From Crotophaga sulcirostris (taxonomy: Eukaryota; Chordata; Aves; Cuculiformes; Crotophagidae), in contig VYZB01000289.1 in NCBI GenBank assembly GCA_013397455.1, positions 1,052,959-1,116,958 on the forward strand: a stretch of 64,000 nucleotides of DNA, read 5' to 3'. The notes beneath the pieces are model-generated. The model worked only from the letters and a program-made list of their open reading frames with translations, ran no database searches and was not told the DNA's origin. This document shows positions 62,201 through 64,000 of this stretch, one piece after another. The translations under genes were made by a program, and so were the position numbers. How positions within the stretch are numbered: the stretch's first letter is position 1; each line of letters starts with the position of its first letter.

Positions 62201-64000
62201 TTCAGGGGCAGACAGTGTCCCCTTTATCATTAGTTCACAGTACACCTAGCATCTGCAGAGGACTGGTATGTTAAAAGCATGAATTCTCCACTCCTTGACT
62301 CAGCATGGCAGCAACTTAGCTATAATGCCTTTGTGTTTGTAACCTATTGAATAACTGCACACACACTACTAATTACAGCTTTTATAAATGCAAGAGACAC
62401 TGTTTCTCCACAATATTTATCAACACTTAGTTTCTTCCCATCTCTACTACAGCTGTGTGCAGTTTACAGAGAAGTCCCAGTGTGCTTGCTTGGTATGCAG
62501 TTATCAAAAATCAGTAAACTAAACAGAACAGCGAGGTTTGTGATATGAAGTTTTGTGAGCGTGTGCTACAAAAAATAGTAATGTCTTAAATCTGTGAAAA
62601 ACACGAACTTCATCTCAGGAACTTCATGCTGTGACAAACTATACTGTCGTTACGACAGAGAACATGTCCACAGAAGCTTACAGTAAGATTTTTTTTCTTC
62701 ACTTATCTGAATAAGGATGAGACAAAGTGCTCAGCTCAATGCCTGAGATAAATGCACCCATAATGCTTATCAGCAGGCTGCACTGCTGATGCCAGTCAGC
62801 ATTCAGGATGGTTGTACAGGTAGTTTGTGAAATACATTGAAATGCTTCAAGATGAGGGCTATGGGGATGGAAAACCCAACAACTGCATTACCAGATAGAG
62901 AGATCTTTACAAGCAATCTTTTTGATATATAAACTGAGGTAAAAAAACCAGGCTGAAGAGCAGTGATATACAATAAGAAAAATAAATCAGAGGAGCACTA
63001 GAAAAAGCAGCTGCCTGATTATCAAAACAAAGAGAGTATCTGAAAGTACAGAGTGCTTACTTCCCTCAATAGAAAAGTTGGGACTATAAATCCAGTGGTG
63101 TGTCCTCTATGACTGCATACCTTGGGCATGCTGAAGCACAAAGCACTGGAGATAACAAACTTTATGAGACTTAGGTGTTCCACCTTTGAAATGGGTACCC
63201 ATCTTCTCCAAAAGAAAAAAAAAAAAAAAGAAAAAAAGACCAAACAAACAGGAAAAAAAAATCCCCCCCTCCCCTACCAGCAACAAACCTTTTGTACTCA
63301 TTTGTCTTACCAAGTCTGTTTGTGAGAGCAGATACACCAATTTCAGGAGCAAACGGCCATCTCCTACTTCACCTTTCTGTTGTAGAAATTGCTCCAAAGC
63401 CAGACGAGCTTCCTCTGTTACCACAAAAACATTGAATTTTAATTCCTTAATGAAAGATGACAAAGCTGTGTTGATCTTTTCTTAACAGATCTGACAAATT
63501 TAACAAAATTACAGTAGCAGGAATCCACTGAAGTTAATAGAATGACATAAAAAGGTTTTGATCCAGGCTCAAGTCAGTTCATGTAGACTACATGTTTTTA
63601 ACTGACAAGTGTCACTGTGAATACCATCTCAGTTCATGAAGTGTGCCAGCTGACCAACTTGAAGAATGTACAACAGCCACCAGGAAAGTCATATGTGGCT
63701 AGCAGTATGTTTTTCATTAAATAAAGGTCCTCAGAATAGTGTGTATCCCACTCTTTAACTACATAGTTGCAGTATTATACATTTCCAGCTACAAAAGTTC
63801 CAAAACCAAGATTGACACAGCATACAAGGCTGGATCTTCAGTATAATCATCCAAAACCAGTACTAGTTCATACCTGCTGAATGATCTGACTTTCTACACT
63901 TCGCATCATCCCATTTCCCCTTTATTTCCCTCATGGTAAGCATAGAGGACAGCTGAATGACAGCACGTTCCCAGAACAAGTGGATCCAGCAGATATGGTG
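8097..64000 (-). CDS. WDFY4: WDFY4, partial gene: 37 internal coding exons, both ends outside the window
   Basis: This is a BEACH-WD40 family scaffold of the WDFY3/ALFY group. In mammals WDFY4 (about 3180 residues) is needed by type 1 conventional dendritic cells to cross-present cell-associated antigen, and the human locus is associated with lupus; that is established knowledge, and the function in this bird is inferred. The sequence shows 37 exons with GT-AG borders and consistent phases, joined length 6618 bases (2206 codons), no internal stop. Recognisable stretches include [76 protein letters not shown] and [12 protein letters not shown]. The fragment covers the helical N-terminal region, a ConA-like module near fragment residues 900-1225 and a second helical region. 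The PH, BEACH and WD40 exons and the start codon are outside. WDFY3 is the nearest alternative, but the sequence follows WDFY4 closely throughout. Confidence 0.95.
8795..8986 (-). CDS. WDFY4: WDFY4 window exon 36, weak donor
   Basis: 192 bases, phase 1 to 1. It encodes [38 protein letters not shown] and [17 protein letters not shown], a charged helical segment matching TVQTLWQQLVAQRQQTLEDAFKIDLSVK...TPLWEETMLKAWQHYL. Donor GATAG|GTCTCTG lacks GTRAGT but gives the correct join to exon 37 (HLI-ASEKK). Confidence 0.94.
9954..10063 (-). CDS. WDFY4: WDFY4 window exon 35
   Basis: 110 bases, phase 2 to 1. It encodes [20 protein letters not shown] and [16 protein letters not shown], matching YPEGFGLEPKPRMSTYHQVFLSPNEDVKE. 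Acceptor TTTTGTCACAG, donor GATG|GTAATTT (not a strong consensus). Confidence 0.94.
12439..12677 (-). CDS. WDFY4: WDFY4 window exon 34
   Basis: 239 bases, phase 0 to 2. It encodes [40 protein letters not shown] and [15 protein letters not shown]. It is near-collinear with SSLNKVILYCLSKPQQ...FLQEHWDVVFATYNSNISFLLCLMHCL. Acceptor TGTTTTCACAG, donor GGAAG|GTACAA. The next intron (2375 bases) shows only simple AT-rich sequence. Confidence 0.97.
13124..13320 (-). CDS. WDFY4: WDFY4 window exon 33
   Basis: 197 bases, phase 1 to 0. After a variable start it encodes [20 protein letters not shown] and [15 protein letters not shown], matching NISCFTQKLVEKLYSGMFSADPRHILLFILEHIMVV. Acceptor GCCTTTCAG. 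A second AG after a better pyrimidine tract (TCCTCTCCAG, inside the exon) is also in frame, so a shorter start is possible. Donor GTG|GTGAGTC. Confidence 0.93.
13591..13648 (+). repeat. CR1 3' terminal fragment
   Basis: 58 bases match the last part of the CR1 3' UTR seen elsewhere in the window: GGTTGGACTCGATGATCTCA through CCTTTCCAACCTTGTAA and an ACTGTGATACTGTGA tail. It lies in the intron between WDFY4 exons 32 and 33. Such extreme 5' truncation is typical of CR1. Confidence 0.85.
13863..13980 (-). CDS. WDFY4: WDFY4 window exon 32
   Basis: 118 bases, phase 0 to 1. It encodes [20 protein letters not shown] and [17 protein letters not shown], matching ASPDHATSQQKRDFQSEVLLSAMELFHMTS. Acceptor ACTATGTAG, donor AGAG|GTGAGC. 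The 1512-base upstream intron (13981-15492) shows no recognisable element. Confidence 0.95.
15493..15690 (-). CDS. WDFY4: WDFY4 window exon 31, weak donor
   Basis: 198 bases, phase 0 to 0. A variable start ([19 protein letters not shown]) is followed by [17 protein letters not shown] and HPLETLIE, matching RRKLREFTQLLLRELL...LEVLLE. The donor implied by homology is GAG|GTCTCTC, lacking GTRAGT. The joined protein continues [11 protein letters not shown] as in mammals, which supports it. Acceptor TGTATTGCAG. Confidence 0.93.
15789..15950 (-). CDS. WDFY4: WDFY4 window exon 30
   Basis: 162 bases, phase 0 to 0. It encodes [39 protein letters not shown] and [15 protein letters not shown], matching FPASVLQFLSLVHRTYPQDPAWRAPEFLQTLAIAAF. 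Acceptor CTGTGTTCAG, donor AAG|GTATGTGC. Only 98 bases separate it from exon 31. Confidence 0.95.
16294..16326 (-). repeat. Isolated 33-base chip of CR1 ORF2
   Basis: Bases 16294-16326 match the internal CR1 ORF2 segment at 19333-19365 with one mismatch by eye (coding NGVSSSW.PV). Neither flank continues the match, and no CR1 3' end is present. It lies in the intron between WDFY4 exons 29 and 30. Confidence 0.75.
16457..16582 (-). CDS. WDFY4: WDFY4 window exon 29
   Basis: 126 bases, phase 0 at both ends (skippable in frame). It encodes [40 protein letters not shown] and DK. It matches DAMLQWLLQRHHQEEVLQAGLCTEGALLLLEM. Acceptor CTGTTGTAG, donor AAG|GTAAGTATT. The next intron holds the small CR1 chip at 16294-16326. 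Confidence 0.96.
17137..17306 (-). CDS. WDFY4: WDFY4 window exon 28
   Basis: 170 bases, phase 1 to 0. It encodes [40 protein letters not shown] and a polar tail PEAAK. It matches the family run DNLKSQ...FRVLNDFLAHHVHIPEVYLIVSTFFL. Acceptor TTTTCCTTTAAAG, donor AAG|GTATGG. Confidence 0.94.
17919..18124 (-). CDS. WDFY4: WDFY4 window exon 27
   Basis: 206 bases, phase 2 to 1. It encodes [40 protein letters not shown] and [11 protein letters not shown], matching [17 protein letters not shown]...ALKLLLYFLA. Acceptor GTCCTAG; donor ATGG|GTATGTG. CR1 sequence begins only about 215 bases upstream of its acceptor. Confidence 0.95.
18340..21026 (-). repeat. CR1 LINE, ORF2 and 3' end
   Basis: Minus-strand CR1. 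The 3' tail (ATACTGTG units) is at about 18340-18360, the ORF2 stop (TAG) at 18438-18440 and the frame is open upward to about 21026. Visible motifs: endonuclease GDFN at 20780-20791 and SDHE about 65 residues further on; reverse transcriptase [23 protein letters not shown] and the catalytic FADD at 19232-19243. ORF2 lacks its first 70-80 codons (it begins at [15 protein letters not shown]). The element is interrupted by the N gap 18588-19055. It is the sense-strand insertion in WDFY4 intron 26. Confidence 0.95.
18588..19055. other. Assembly gap (468 N) inside CR1 ORF2
   Basis: 468 unknown bases. The flanking CR1 sequence corresponds to 51835-52300 of the copy at 51680-52557, where the same interval is 466 bases long. 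The ORF2 frames on the two sides disagree with 468 bases and agree with 466. The gap therefore probably hides only ordinary CR1 sequence and is about two bases too long. Confidence 0.9.
21029..21309 (+). repeat. CR1 3' end inserted in the opposite-strand CR1
   Basis: Plus-strand copy starting at AGAACTAGAGGACATGG, encoding the ORF2 tail ([16 protein letters not shown] ... LDEALSAMV) and ending in AATACTGTGATACTG. It separates the ORF1 part (21310-21930) from the ORF2 part (18340-21026) of the minus-strand CR1, head to head with the latter. Confidence 0.92.
21310..21930 (-). repeat. CR1 5' UTR and start of ORF1 (degenerate)
   Basis: On the minus strand, a CpG-rich leader (about 21910 to 21605) is followed by an ATG at about 21601 opening [20 protein letters not shown] and ending MRCEQV at a TGA (21432-21434). 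Past that stop the same frame continues [19 protein letters not shown], a leucine-heptad coiled coil. This fits my memory of the avian CR1 ORF1 N-terminus, and the position upstream of ORF2 on the same strand supports it. The rest of ORF1 and the start of ORF2 are missing. The internal TGA makes it non-functional. Confidence 0.8.
21600..21915. promoter_or_regulatory. CpG-rich block, CR1 5' UTR promoter region
   Basis: Strongly GC- and CpG-rich compared with the surrounding intron (GCGCGCTGCGGCCGC near 21690-21715, CCGCCGCCG near 21770). It contains a CACGTG E-box at 21764-21769 in the context GTCACGTGGT on the minus strand. CR1 internal promoters reside in such 5' UTRs; activity here is inferred only. 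Direction would be the same as WDFY4. Confidence 0.55.
21931..22068 (+). repeat. Older CR1 3' fragment with ATTCTATG-type tail
   Basis: Matches the classical avian CR1 3' end: AACCTGATCGAGTTGAAAAT, CCCTGCTCATGGCATGGGGG, CCCTTCCAACCCAAACTATT and a CTATTCTATGATTTTATGA tail. Its sequence and tail differ from the other copies here, so it belongs to another CR1 subfamily. It abuts the 5' end of the minus-strand CR1. Confidence 0.9.
22674..22773 (-). CDS. WDFY4: WDFY4 window exon 26
   Basis: 100 bases, phase 1 to 2. It encodes [19 protein letters not shown] and [14 protein letters not shown], matching [20 protein letters not shown]. Acceptor GGTATTTGTAG, donor TCTGA|GTAAGTAG. The following intron (4549 bases) contains the large CR1 complex; the upstream intron (22774-25312) shows nothing recognisable. 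Confidence 0.96.
22774..25312. other. Intron between exons 25 and 26, nothing recognised
   Basis: 2539 bases of AT-rich sequence without recognised repeat, long ORF or RNA gene. Short open frames on both strands lack any family resemblance. Confidence 0.6.
25313..25449 (-). CDS. WDFY4: WDFY4 window exon 25 (divergent, acceptor inferred from phase)
   Basis: 137 bases, phase 2 to 1. It encodes [17 protein letters not shown], then [20 protein letters not shown]. Only the tail (C-DG...) resembles mammalian WDFY4; the first two thirds do not. The acceptor GCCTTCAG was chosen because it alone among nearby AGs matches the phase-2 exit of exon 24; the nearer TTGGTAG at about 25463 fits only phase 1. 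Donor GTTG|GTATGACC joins exon 26 in frame (V-A-L-S-E-T-S-G-K). The exact start is less certain than the exon itself. Confidence 0.75.
25559..25720 (-). CDS. WDFY4: WDFY4 window exon 24
   Basis: 162 bases, phase 2 to 2. It encodes [40 protein letters not shown] and [10 protein letters not shown], aligning with the family segment AQLIPKLIFLFNEPSLIPSK...HFSTQDLLR. Acceptor TTTTTTACAG, donor CTCAG|GTAGCC. It is followed by a very short intron (109 bases). Confidence 0.93.
26547..26620 (-). CDS. WDFY4: WDFY4 window exon 23
   Basis: 74 bases, phase 0 to 2. It encodes [20 protein letters not shown] and LQSS, matching LWMNTADNLELSLFSHLLEILQSPR. Acceptor TTTGTCTTTCAG, donor TCCAG|GTACAC. Too short to stand out as an ORF; found by phase and homology. 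Confidence 0.93.
27090..27242 (-). CDS. WDFY4: WDFY4 window exon 22
   Basis: 153 bases, phase 0 to 0. It encodes [39 protein letters not shown] and FQYVLCNFE, collinear with the family helical repeat. Acceptor is a pure T run ending TAG; donor GAG|GTAAAAAC. Confidence 0.95.
27467..28347 (+). repeat. CR1 copy split by a nested CR1
   Basis: Plus-strand CR1: ORF2 from [15 protein letters not shown] through [15 protein letters not shown] to [11 protein letters not shown] (27467-27797). After the nested copy it resumes at GGTGACCAGTGACAG (about 28092) to the ORF2 stop and 3' UTR. The 3' end stops at GATGATCTC near 28347, without the tail, so its end has been lost. About 11 bases of the expected sequence are missing at the insertion point. 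Confidence 0.92.
27798..28091 (-). repeat. Nested CR1 3' end, minus strand
   Basis: The reverse complement reads an ORF2 tail ([18 protein letters not shown] ... LDEALSAMV) and a 3' UTR, ending at 27798 in an ATACTG(C/T)GAT-type tail. It is inserted head-to-head in the plus-strand CR1, making an inverted repeat of about 250 bases with 28092-28347. Confidence 0.92.
29469..29659 (-). CDS. WDFY4: WDFY4 window exon 21
   Basis: 191 bases, phase 1 to 0. It encodes [40 protein letters not shown] and [10 protein letters not shown], the start of the second armadillo-like block. Acceptor ATTTCCTAG, donor CCAG|GTAGAT. The 2226-base intron after it hosts a nested pair of CR1 copies. Confidence 0.97.
29773..29884 (-). 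CDS. WDFY4: WDFY4 window exon 20
   Basis: 112 bases, phase 0 to 1. It encodes [20 protein letters not shown] and [15 protein letters not shown], matching the pattern [35 protein letters not shown]. Acceptor CTCTCTAG; donor TATG|GTAAATG. The intron to exon 21 is only 113 bases. Confidence 0.95.
30392..30543 (-). CDS. WDFY4: WDFY4 window exon 19, weak donor
   Basis: 152 bases, phase 1 to 0. It encodes [36 protein letters not shown] and [12 protein letters not shown]. The donor implied by homology and phase is GAG|GTCACAG, which lacks the usual GTRAGT. Read-through would add eight codons and then a stop. Acceptor TCTCTTCCTTTAG. The 1643-base upstream intron is unremarkable. Confidence 0.92.
32187..32418 (-). 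CDS. WDFY4: WDFY4 window exon 18
   Basis: 232 bases, phase 0 to 1. It encodes [40 protein letters not shown] and [16 protein letters not shown]. This is among the most conserved parts of WDFY3/WDFY4 and closes the ConA-like module. Acceptor TCCTCTGTTGCAG, donor TTCAAG|GTATGTG. Confidence 0.97.
33750..33772 (+). repeat. (AAT)n microsatellite
   Basis: TGATAATAATAATAATAATA: about six AAT units in the intron between exons 17 and 18. Confidence 0.85.
34853..35037 (-). CDS. WDFY4: WDFY4 window exon 17 (ConA-like module)
   Basis: 185 bases, phase 1 to 0. It encodes [20 protein letters not shown] and [17 protein letters not shown]. The GQWHHL turn and the DGQ/NGQ hairpin are hallmarks of LamG-like folds in BEACH proteins. 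Acceptor TGCTGTTACAG, donor GCAAAG|GTAAAG. A 2434-base intron follows, with an (AAT)n run near 33750. Confidence 0.96.
36046..36264 (-). CDS. WDFY4: WDFY4 window exon 16 (ConA-like module core)
   Basis: 219 bases, phase 1 to 1. It encodes [39 protein letters not shown] and [14 protein letters not shown], beta-strand-rich sequence typical of the laminin G/ConA-like domain of this family. I chose the TCTACAG acceptor because a closer AG (CACCAG) breaks the frame. Donor CTTG|GTAAGG. The intron after it (1008 bases) shows nothing. Confidence 0.95.
36950..37026 (-). CDS. WDFY4: WDFY4 window exon 15
   Basis: 77 bases, phase 2 to 1. It encodes [20 protein letters not shown] and GGIGT, matching the family segment [23 protein letters not shown]. 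Acceptor TTGTTTTGTAG, donor ACGG|GTAAGCAC. Confidence 0.95.
37292..37571 (-). CDS. WDFY4: WDFY4 window exon 14, start of the ConA-like module, tandem acceptor
   Basis: 280 bases, phase 1 to 2. A variable acidic linker is followed by [20 protein letters not shown] and [16 protein letters not shown], the conserved lead-in to the concanavalin A-like fold. The acceptor reads TTCTTAGCAG, so splicing at 37571 or 37568 is equally in frame (adds or drops one alanine). Donor CACGG|GTATTG. The ConA assignment rests on known BEACH-protein architecture. Confidence 0.93.
38441..38553 (-). CDS. WDFY4: WDFY4 window exon 13 (divergent linker)
   Basis: 113 bases, phase 2 to 1. It encodes [18 protein letters not shown] and then [14 protein letters not shown]. 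Only the first residues resemble the family pattern RQFLGLGIPSSL; the rest is a serine-rich linker, which is also variable in mammals. Acceptor CTGTATTAG, donor GAAG|GTAAGCAC. Confidence 0.85.
39251..39370. repeat. AT-rich tandem inverted repeat
   Basis: Two imperfect units about 46 bases apart (starting near 39271 and 39317). Each contains the inverted pair TCAATAT...ATATTGA or a close variant, within almost pure A/T sequence. It can fold as a hairpin or cruciform. It lies about 140 bases before the donor-side intron border of exon 12, counted on the transcript strand. Confidence 0.8.
39514..39728 (-). CDS. WDFY4: WDFY4 window exon 12
   Basis: 215 bases, phase 0 to 2. It encodes [37 protein letters not shown] and [17 protein letters not shown], a conserved end of the first helical block. 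Acceptor CATCCATTTCAG, donor TTAAG|GTATCAG. An AT-rich inverted tandem repeat lies in the next intron. Confidence 0.96.
39729..45300. other. Intron between exons 11 and 12, no exon or element recognised
   Basis: 5572 bases, AT-rich. The only distinct items are an A-run at 42214-42240 and a short (TA)n near 41725-41735. No CR1, no ORF with family resemblance and no RNA gene were recognised. Confidence 0.6.
42214..42240 (+). repeat. Poly-A run
   Basis: Two runs of A separated by a single G, then AGAGTTCTGC. No recognisable element precedes it, so I do not call it a retroposon tail. Confidence 0.7.
45301..45394 (-). CDS. WDFY4: WDFY4 window exon 11
   Basis: 94 bases, phase 2 to 0. It encodes [19 protein letters not shown] and then [12 protein letters not shown], matching the family pattern PGVVCIMVRLLPRLYHEDH. 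Acceptor TTTTTCCTGCAG, donor GAG|GTGAGTC. It is isolated between the two longest introns inside the exon run. Confidence 0.95.
45395..48440. other. Intron between exons 10 and 11, nothing recognised
   Basis: Part of a 4759-base intron on the low-coordinate side of the CR1 copy. No exon, repeat or RNA gene recognised; the continuation 48958-50153 is likewise blank. Confidence 0.6.
48441..48957 (+). repeat. CR1 3' end (5' truncated)
   Basis: Starts abruptly at CAGTTCTGGGCCCCTCAG and encodes the ORF2 tail ([19 protein letters not shown] ... LDEALSAMV, stop near 48855). It ends in TAATACTGTGATACTGTGA. It is nearly identical to the copy at 51680-52557. Antisense to WDFY4. Confidence 0.94.
50154..50749 (-). 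CDS. WDFY4: WDFY4 window exon 10 (largest exon in the window)
   Basis: 596 bases, phase 0 to 2. It starts [15 protein letters not shown] and continues [39 protein letters not shown] and [12 protein letters not shown], ending WENPEE before the donor GAGAA|GTAAGTC. The second half, a charged linker after KGTLHLE, is poorly conserved, as in mammals. The start follows an AG after GTTTGTAG. The next intron (4759 bases) carries a CR1 copy (48441-48957). Confidence 0.96.
51680..52557 (+). repeat. CR1 3' portion with open ORF2 tail
   Basis: From [20 protein letters not shown], just after the catalytic FADD region, through [20 protein letters not shown] to LDEALSAMV at 52450 without a stop. The 3' UTR follows, with a tail GATACTCTGATACTG. 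The intact frame suggests a young insertion. It is antisense to WDFY4 in the intron between exons 9 and 10. Confidence 0.95.
52558..54148. other. Intron between exons 9 and 10, no gene
   Basis: AT-rich intron remainder. 53050-53300 carries several TAATTG/TTAAT-like motifs and an intact CACGTG (53115-53125) and might be a conserved non-coding element, but nothing proves this. 53800-53920 is pyrimidine-rich. Confidence 0.45.
54149..54339 (-). CDS. WDFY4: WDFY4 window exon 9
   Basis: 191 bases, phase 1 to 0. It encodes [20 protein letters not shown], then [20 protein letters not shown] and [17 protein letters not shown], almost identical to the mammalian protein. Acceptor TTTGCCCCCAG, donor CTGAAG|GTAATT. 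The 3399-base intron that follows carries a CR1 copy (51680-52557). Confidence 0.97.
54826..54930 (-). CDS. WDFY4: WDFY4 window exon 8
   Basis: 105 bases, phase 1 to 1, so skipping it would keep the frame. It encodes [20 protein letters not shown] and [15 protein letters not shown], aligning with the family segment ...ERELTCVMLRIVVTLLKGSVRNAV. Acceptor GCTGACAG, donor ATTG|GTAAGAA. Confidence 0.92.
56511..56963 (-). CDS. WDFY4: WDFY4 window exon 7
   Basis: 453 bases, phase 1 at both ends. It encodes [50 protein letters not shown] and [20 protein letters not shown]. This is armadillo-like helical repeat sequence, collinear with mammalian WDFY4. Acceptor ATCCCACAG, donor AAGTCAG|GTACAATC. The next intron (1580 bases) is AT-rich with no recognised repeat. 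Confidence 0.97.
57278..57310. repeat. (CA)n/(TA)n microsatellite beside an exon
   Basis: On the plus strand CCACACACACACATACATATAT and onward. In the WDFY4 transcript it is a UA/UG tract starting about five bases after the donor of exon 6 (57314). Confidence 0.9.
57315..57475 (-). CDS. WDFY4: WDFY4 window exon 6
   Basis: 161 bases, phase 2 to 1. It encodes [20 protein letters not shown], then [20 protein letters not shown]. Acceptor TTGTTCCTAG; donor TCTTCTG|GTACAG is followed at once by a TA/TG microsatellite (see 57278-57310). The intron is 351 bases. Confidence 0.93.
57476..59594. other. Intron between exons 5 and 6, nothing recognised
   Basis: 2119 bases of AT-rich intron with a short A-run near 57788-57800. 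No exon or repeat recognised. Confidence 0.6.
59595..59784 (-). CDS. WDFY4: WDFY4 window exon 5
   Basis: 190 bases, phase 1 to 2. It encodes [19 protein letters not shown] and [13 protein letters not shown]...[16 protein letters not shown], one of the best conserved WDFY4 stretches. The acceptor follows a long T tract ending CACCACAG; the donor is CTCAG|GTAAGTAAG, a near-perfect consensus. The 2119-base intron after it holds nothing I recognise. Confidence 0.96.
60904..61093 (-). CDS. WDFY4: WDFY4 window exon 4
   Basis: 190 bases, phase 0 to 1. It encodes [16 protein letters not shown], then [15 protein letters not shown] and VLRTISKAQ, matching the family pattern LQSLLIATTCLRE...LRAISKAQ. 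Acceptor TTTTCTTTTCAG, donor CAAG|GTGTGG. The next intron (1119 bases) is AT-rich with no recognised element. Confidence 0.95.
61717..61863 (-). CDS. WDFY4: WDFY4 window exon 3
   Basis: 147 bases, phase 0 at both ends. It encodes [20 protein letters not shown] followed by an acidic stretch ([15 protein letters not shown]), closely matching the WDFY4 solenoid. Acceptor CCTTACTTAG, donor AAG|GTGAGA. Nothing is visible in the following 623-base intron. Confidence 0.95.
63211..63272 (+). repeat. A-rich low-complexity tract
   Basis: Several runs of A broken by G and C. In the WDFY4 transcript it is a U-rich tract about 40-100 bases after the donor of exon 2. Confidence 0.8.
63311..63414 (-). CDS. 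WDFY4: WDFY4 window exon 2
   Basis: 104 bases, entry phase 1, exit phase 0. It encodes [15 protein letters not shown] and then [14 protein letters not shown], helical solenoid sequence matching the mammalian N-terminal region. Acceptor TGGTAACAG, donor TTG|GTAAGAC. The following intron (61864-63310) has long T runs on the transcript strand about 40-100 bases after the donor and is otherwise featureless. Confidence 0.9.
63874..64000 (-). CDS. WDFY4: WDFY4 window exon 1 (5' part may lie beyond the window)
   Basis: The open frame reads [15 protein letters not shown] and ends DHSA before a GTATGAAC donor at 63873. It exits in phase 1 and joins exon 2 to give SAEEARLAL, which fits the family motif PAEQARLA. 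Upstream of that join the protein is poorly conserved, so the true 5' border is uncertain: a weak acceptor (TCATTCAG) lies near 63953, and the frame is also open to 64000. The downstream intron (459 bases) shows nothing recognisable. Confidence 0.7.

Noticed and set aside
1..64000. Endogenous retroviral elements, CRISPR arrays, tRNA or rRNA genes
   Set aside because: No retroviral motifs, LTR pairs, regularly spaced repeats or RNA-gene sequences were recognised by reading both strands.

Overview
This is a piece of a bird genome: 64 kb of intron-rich, AT-leaning DNA carrying several CR1 LINE retrotransposons, the dominant avian repeat. One protein-coding gene can be supported. It fills the window on the minus strand and is WDFY4 (WDFY family member 4, a large BEACH-WD40 protein). 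I find 37 consecutive coding exons between 64000 and 8097. Their splice phases agree at every junction and the joined frame (6618 bases, about 2206 codons) has no internal stop. The start codon and first exons lie beyond 64000. The exons for the PH-BEACH and WD40 domains lie beyond position 1. No second gene, tRNA, rRNA, CRISPR array or prokaryote-type system was found.

Layout in the direction of transcription (high to low coordinates). 64000-39514: exons 1-12, the N-terminal alpha-solenoid half, including the two largest exons (56511-56963 and 50154-50749). 38553-32187: exons 13-18, a low-complexity linker and then the concanavalin A-like/laminin G-like module. 30543-22674: exons 19-26, the second helical block, including a rapidly evolving exon 25. 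18124-8097: exons 27-37, the helical region leading to the PH-BEACH part. 8096-1 is a long intron in which I see no exon.

Insertions: CR1 copies sit at 1-312, 13591-13648, 18340-21930 (minus, nearly full length, disrupted, with a 468-base assembly gap), 21029-21309, 21931-22068 (an older type), 27467-28347 (with a nested minus-strand copy at 27798-28091), 48441-48957 and 51680-52557, plus a 33-base internal chip at 16294-16326. Most are antisense to WDFY4. The younger copies end in ATACTGTG-type tails rather than the ATTCTATG tail of the older copy. Together with open ORF2 frames, this suggests a lineage with fairly recent CR1 activity; the species cannot be fixed from the sequence.

Nothing here looks like an undescribed biological system. 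The points most worth a second look are the disrupted CR1 with its CpG-rich 5' UTR inside an immune gene, the divergent exon 25, weak or ambiguous splice sites, and a microsatellite abutting a 5' splice site.

Comparisons with the family rest on remembered human WDFY4 sequence, not on an alignment run here.
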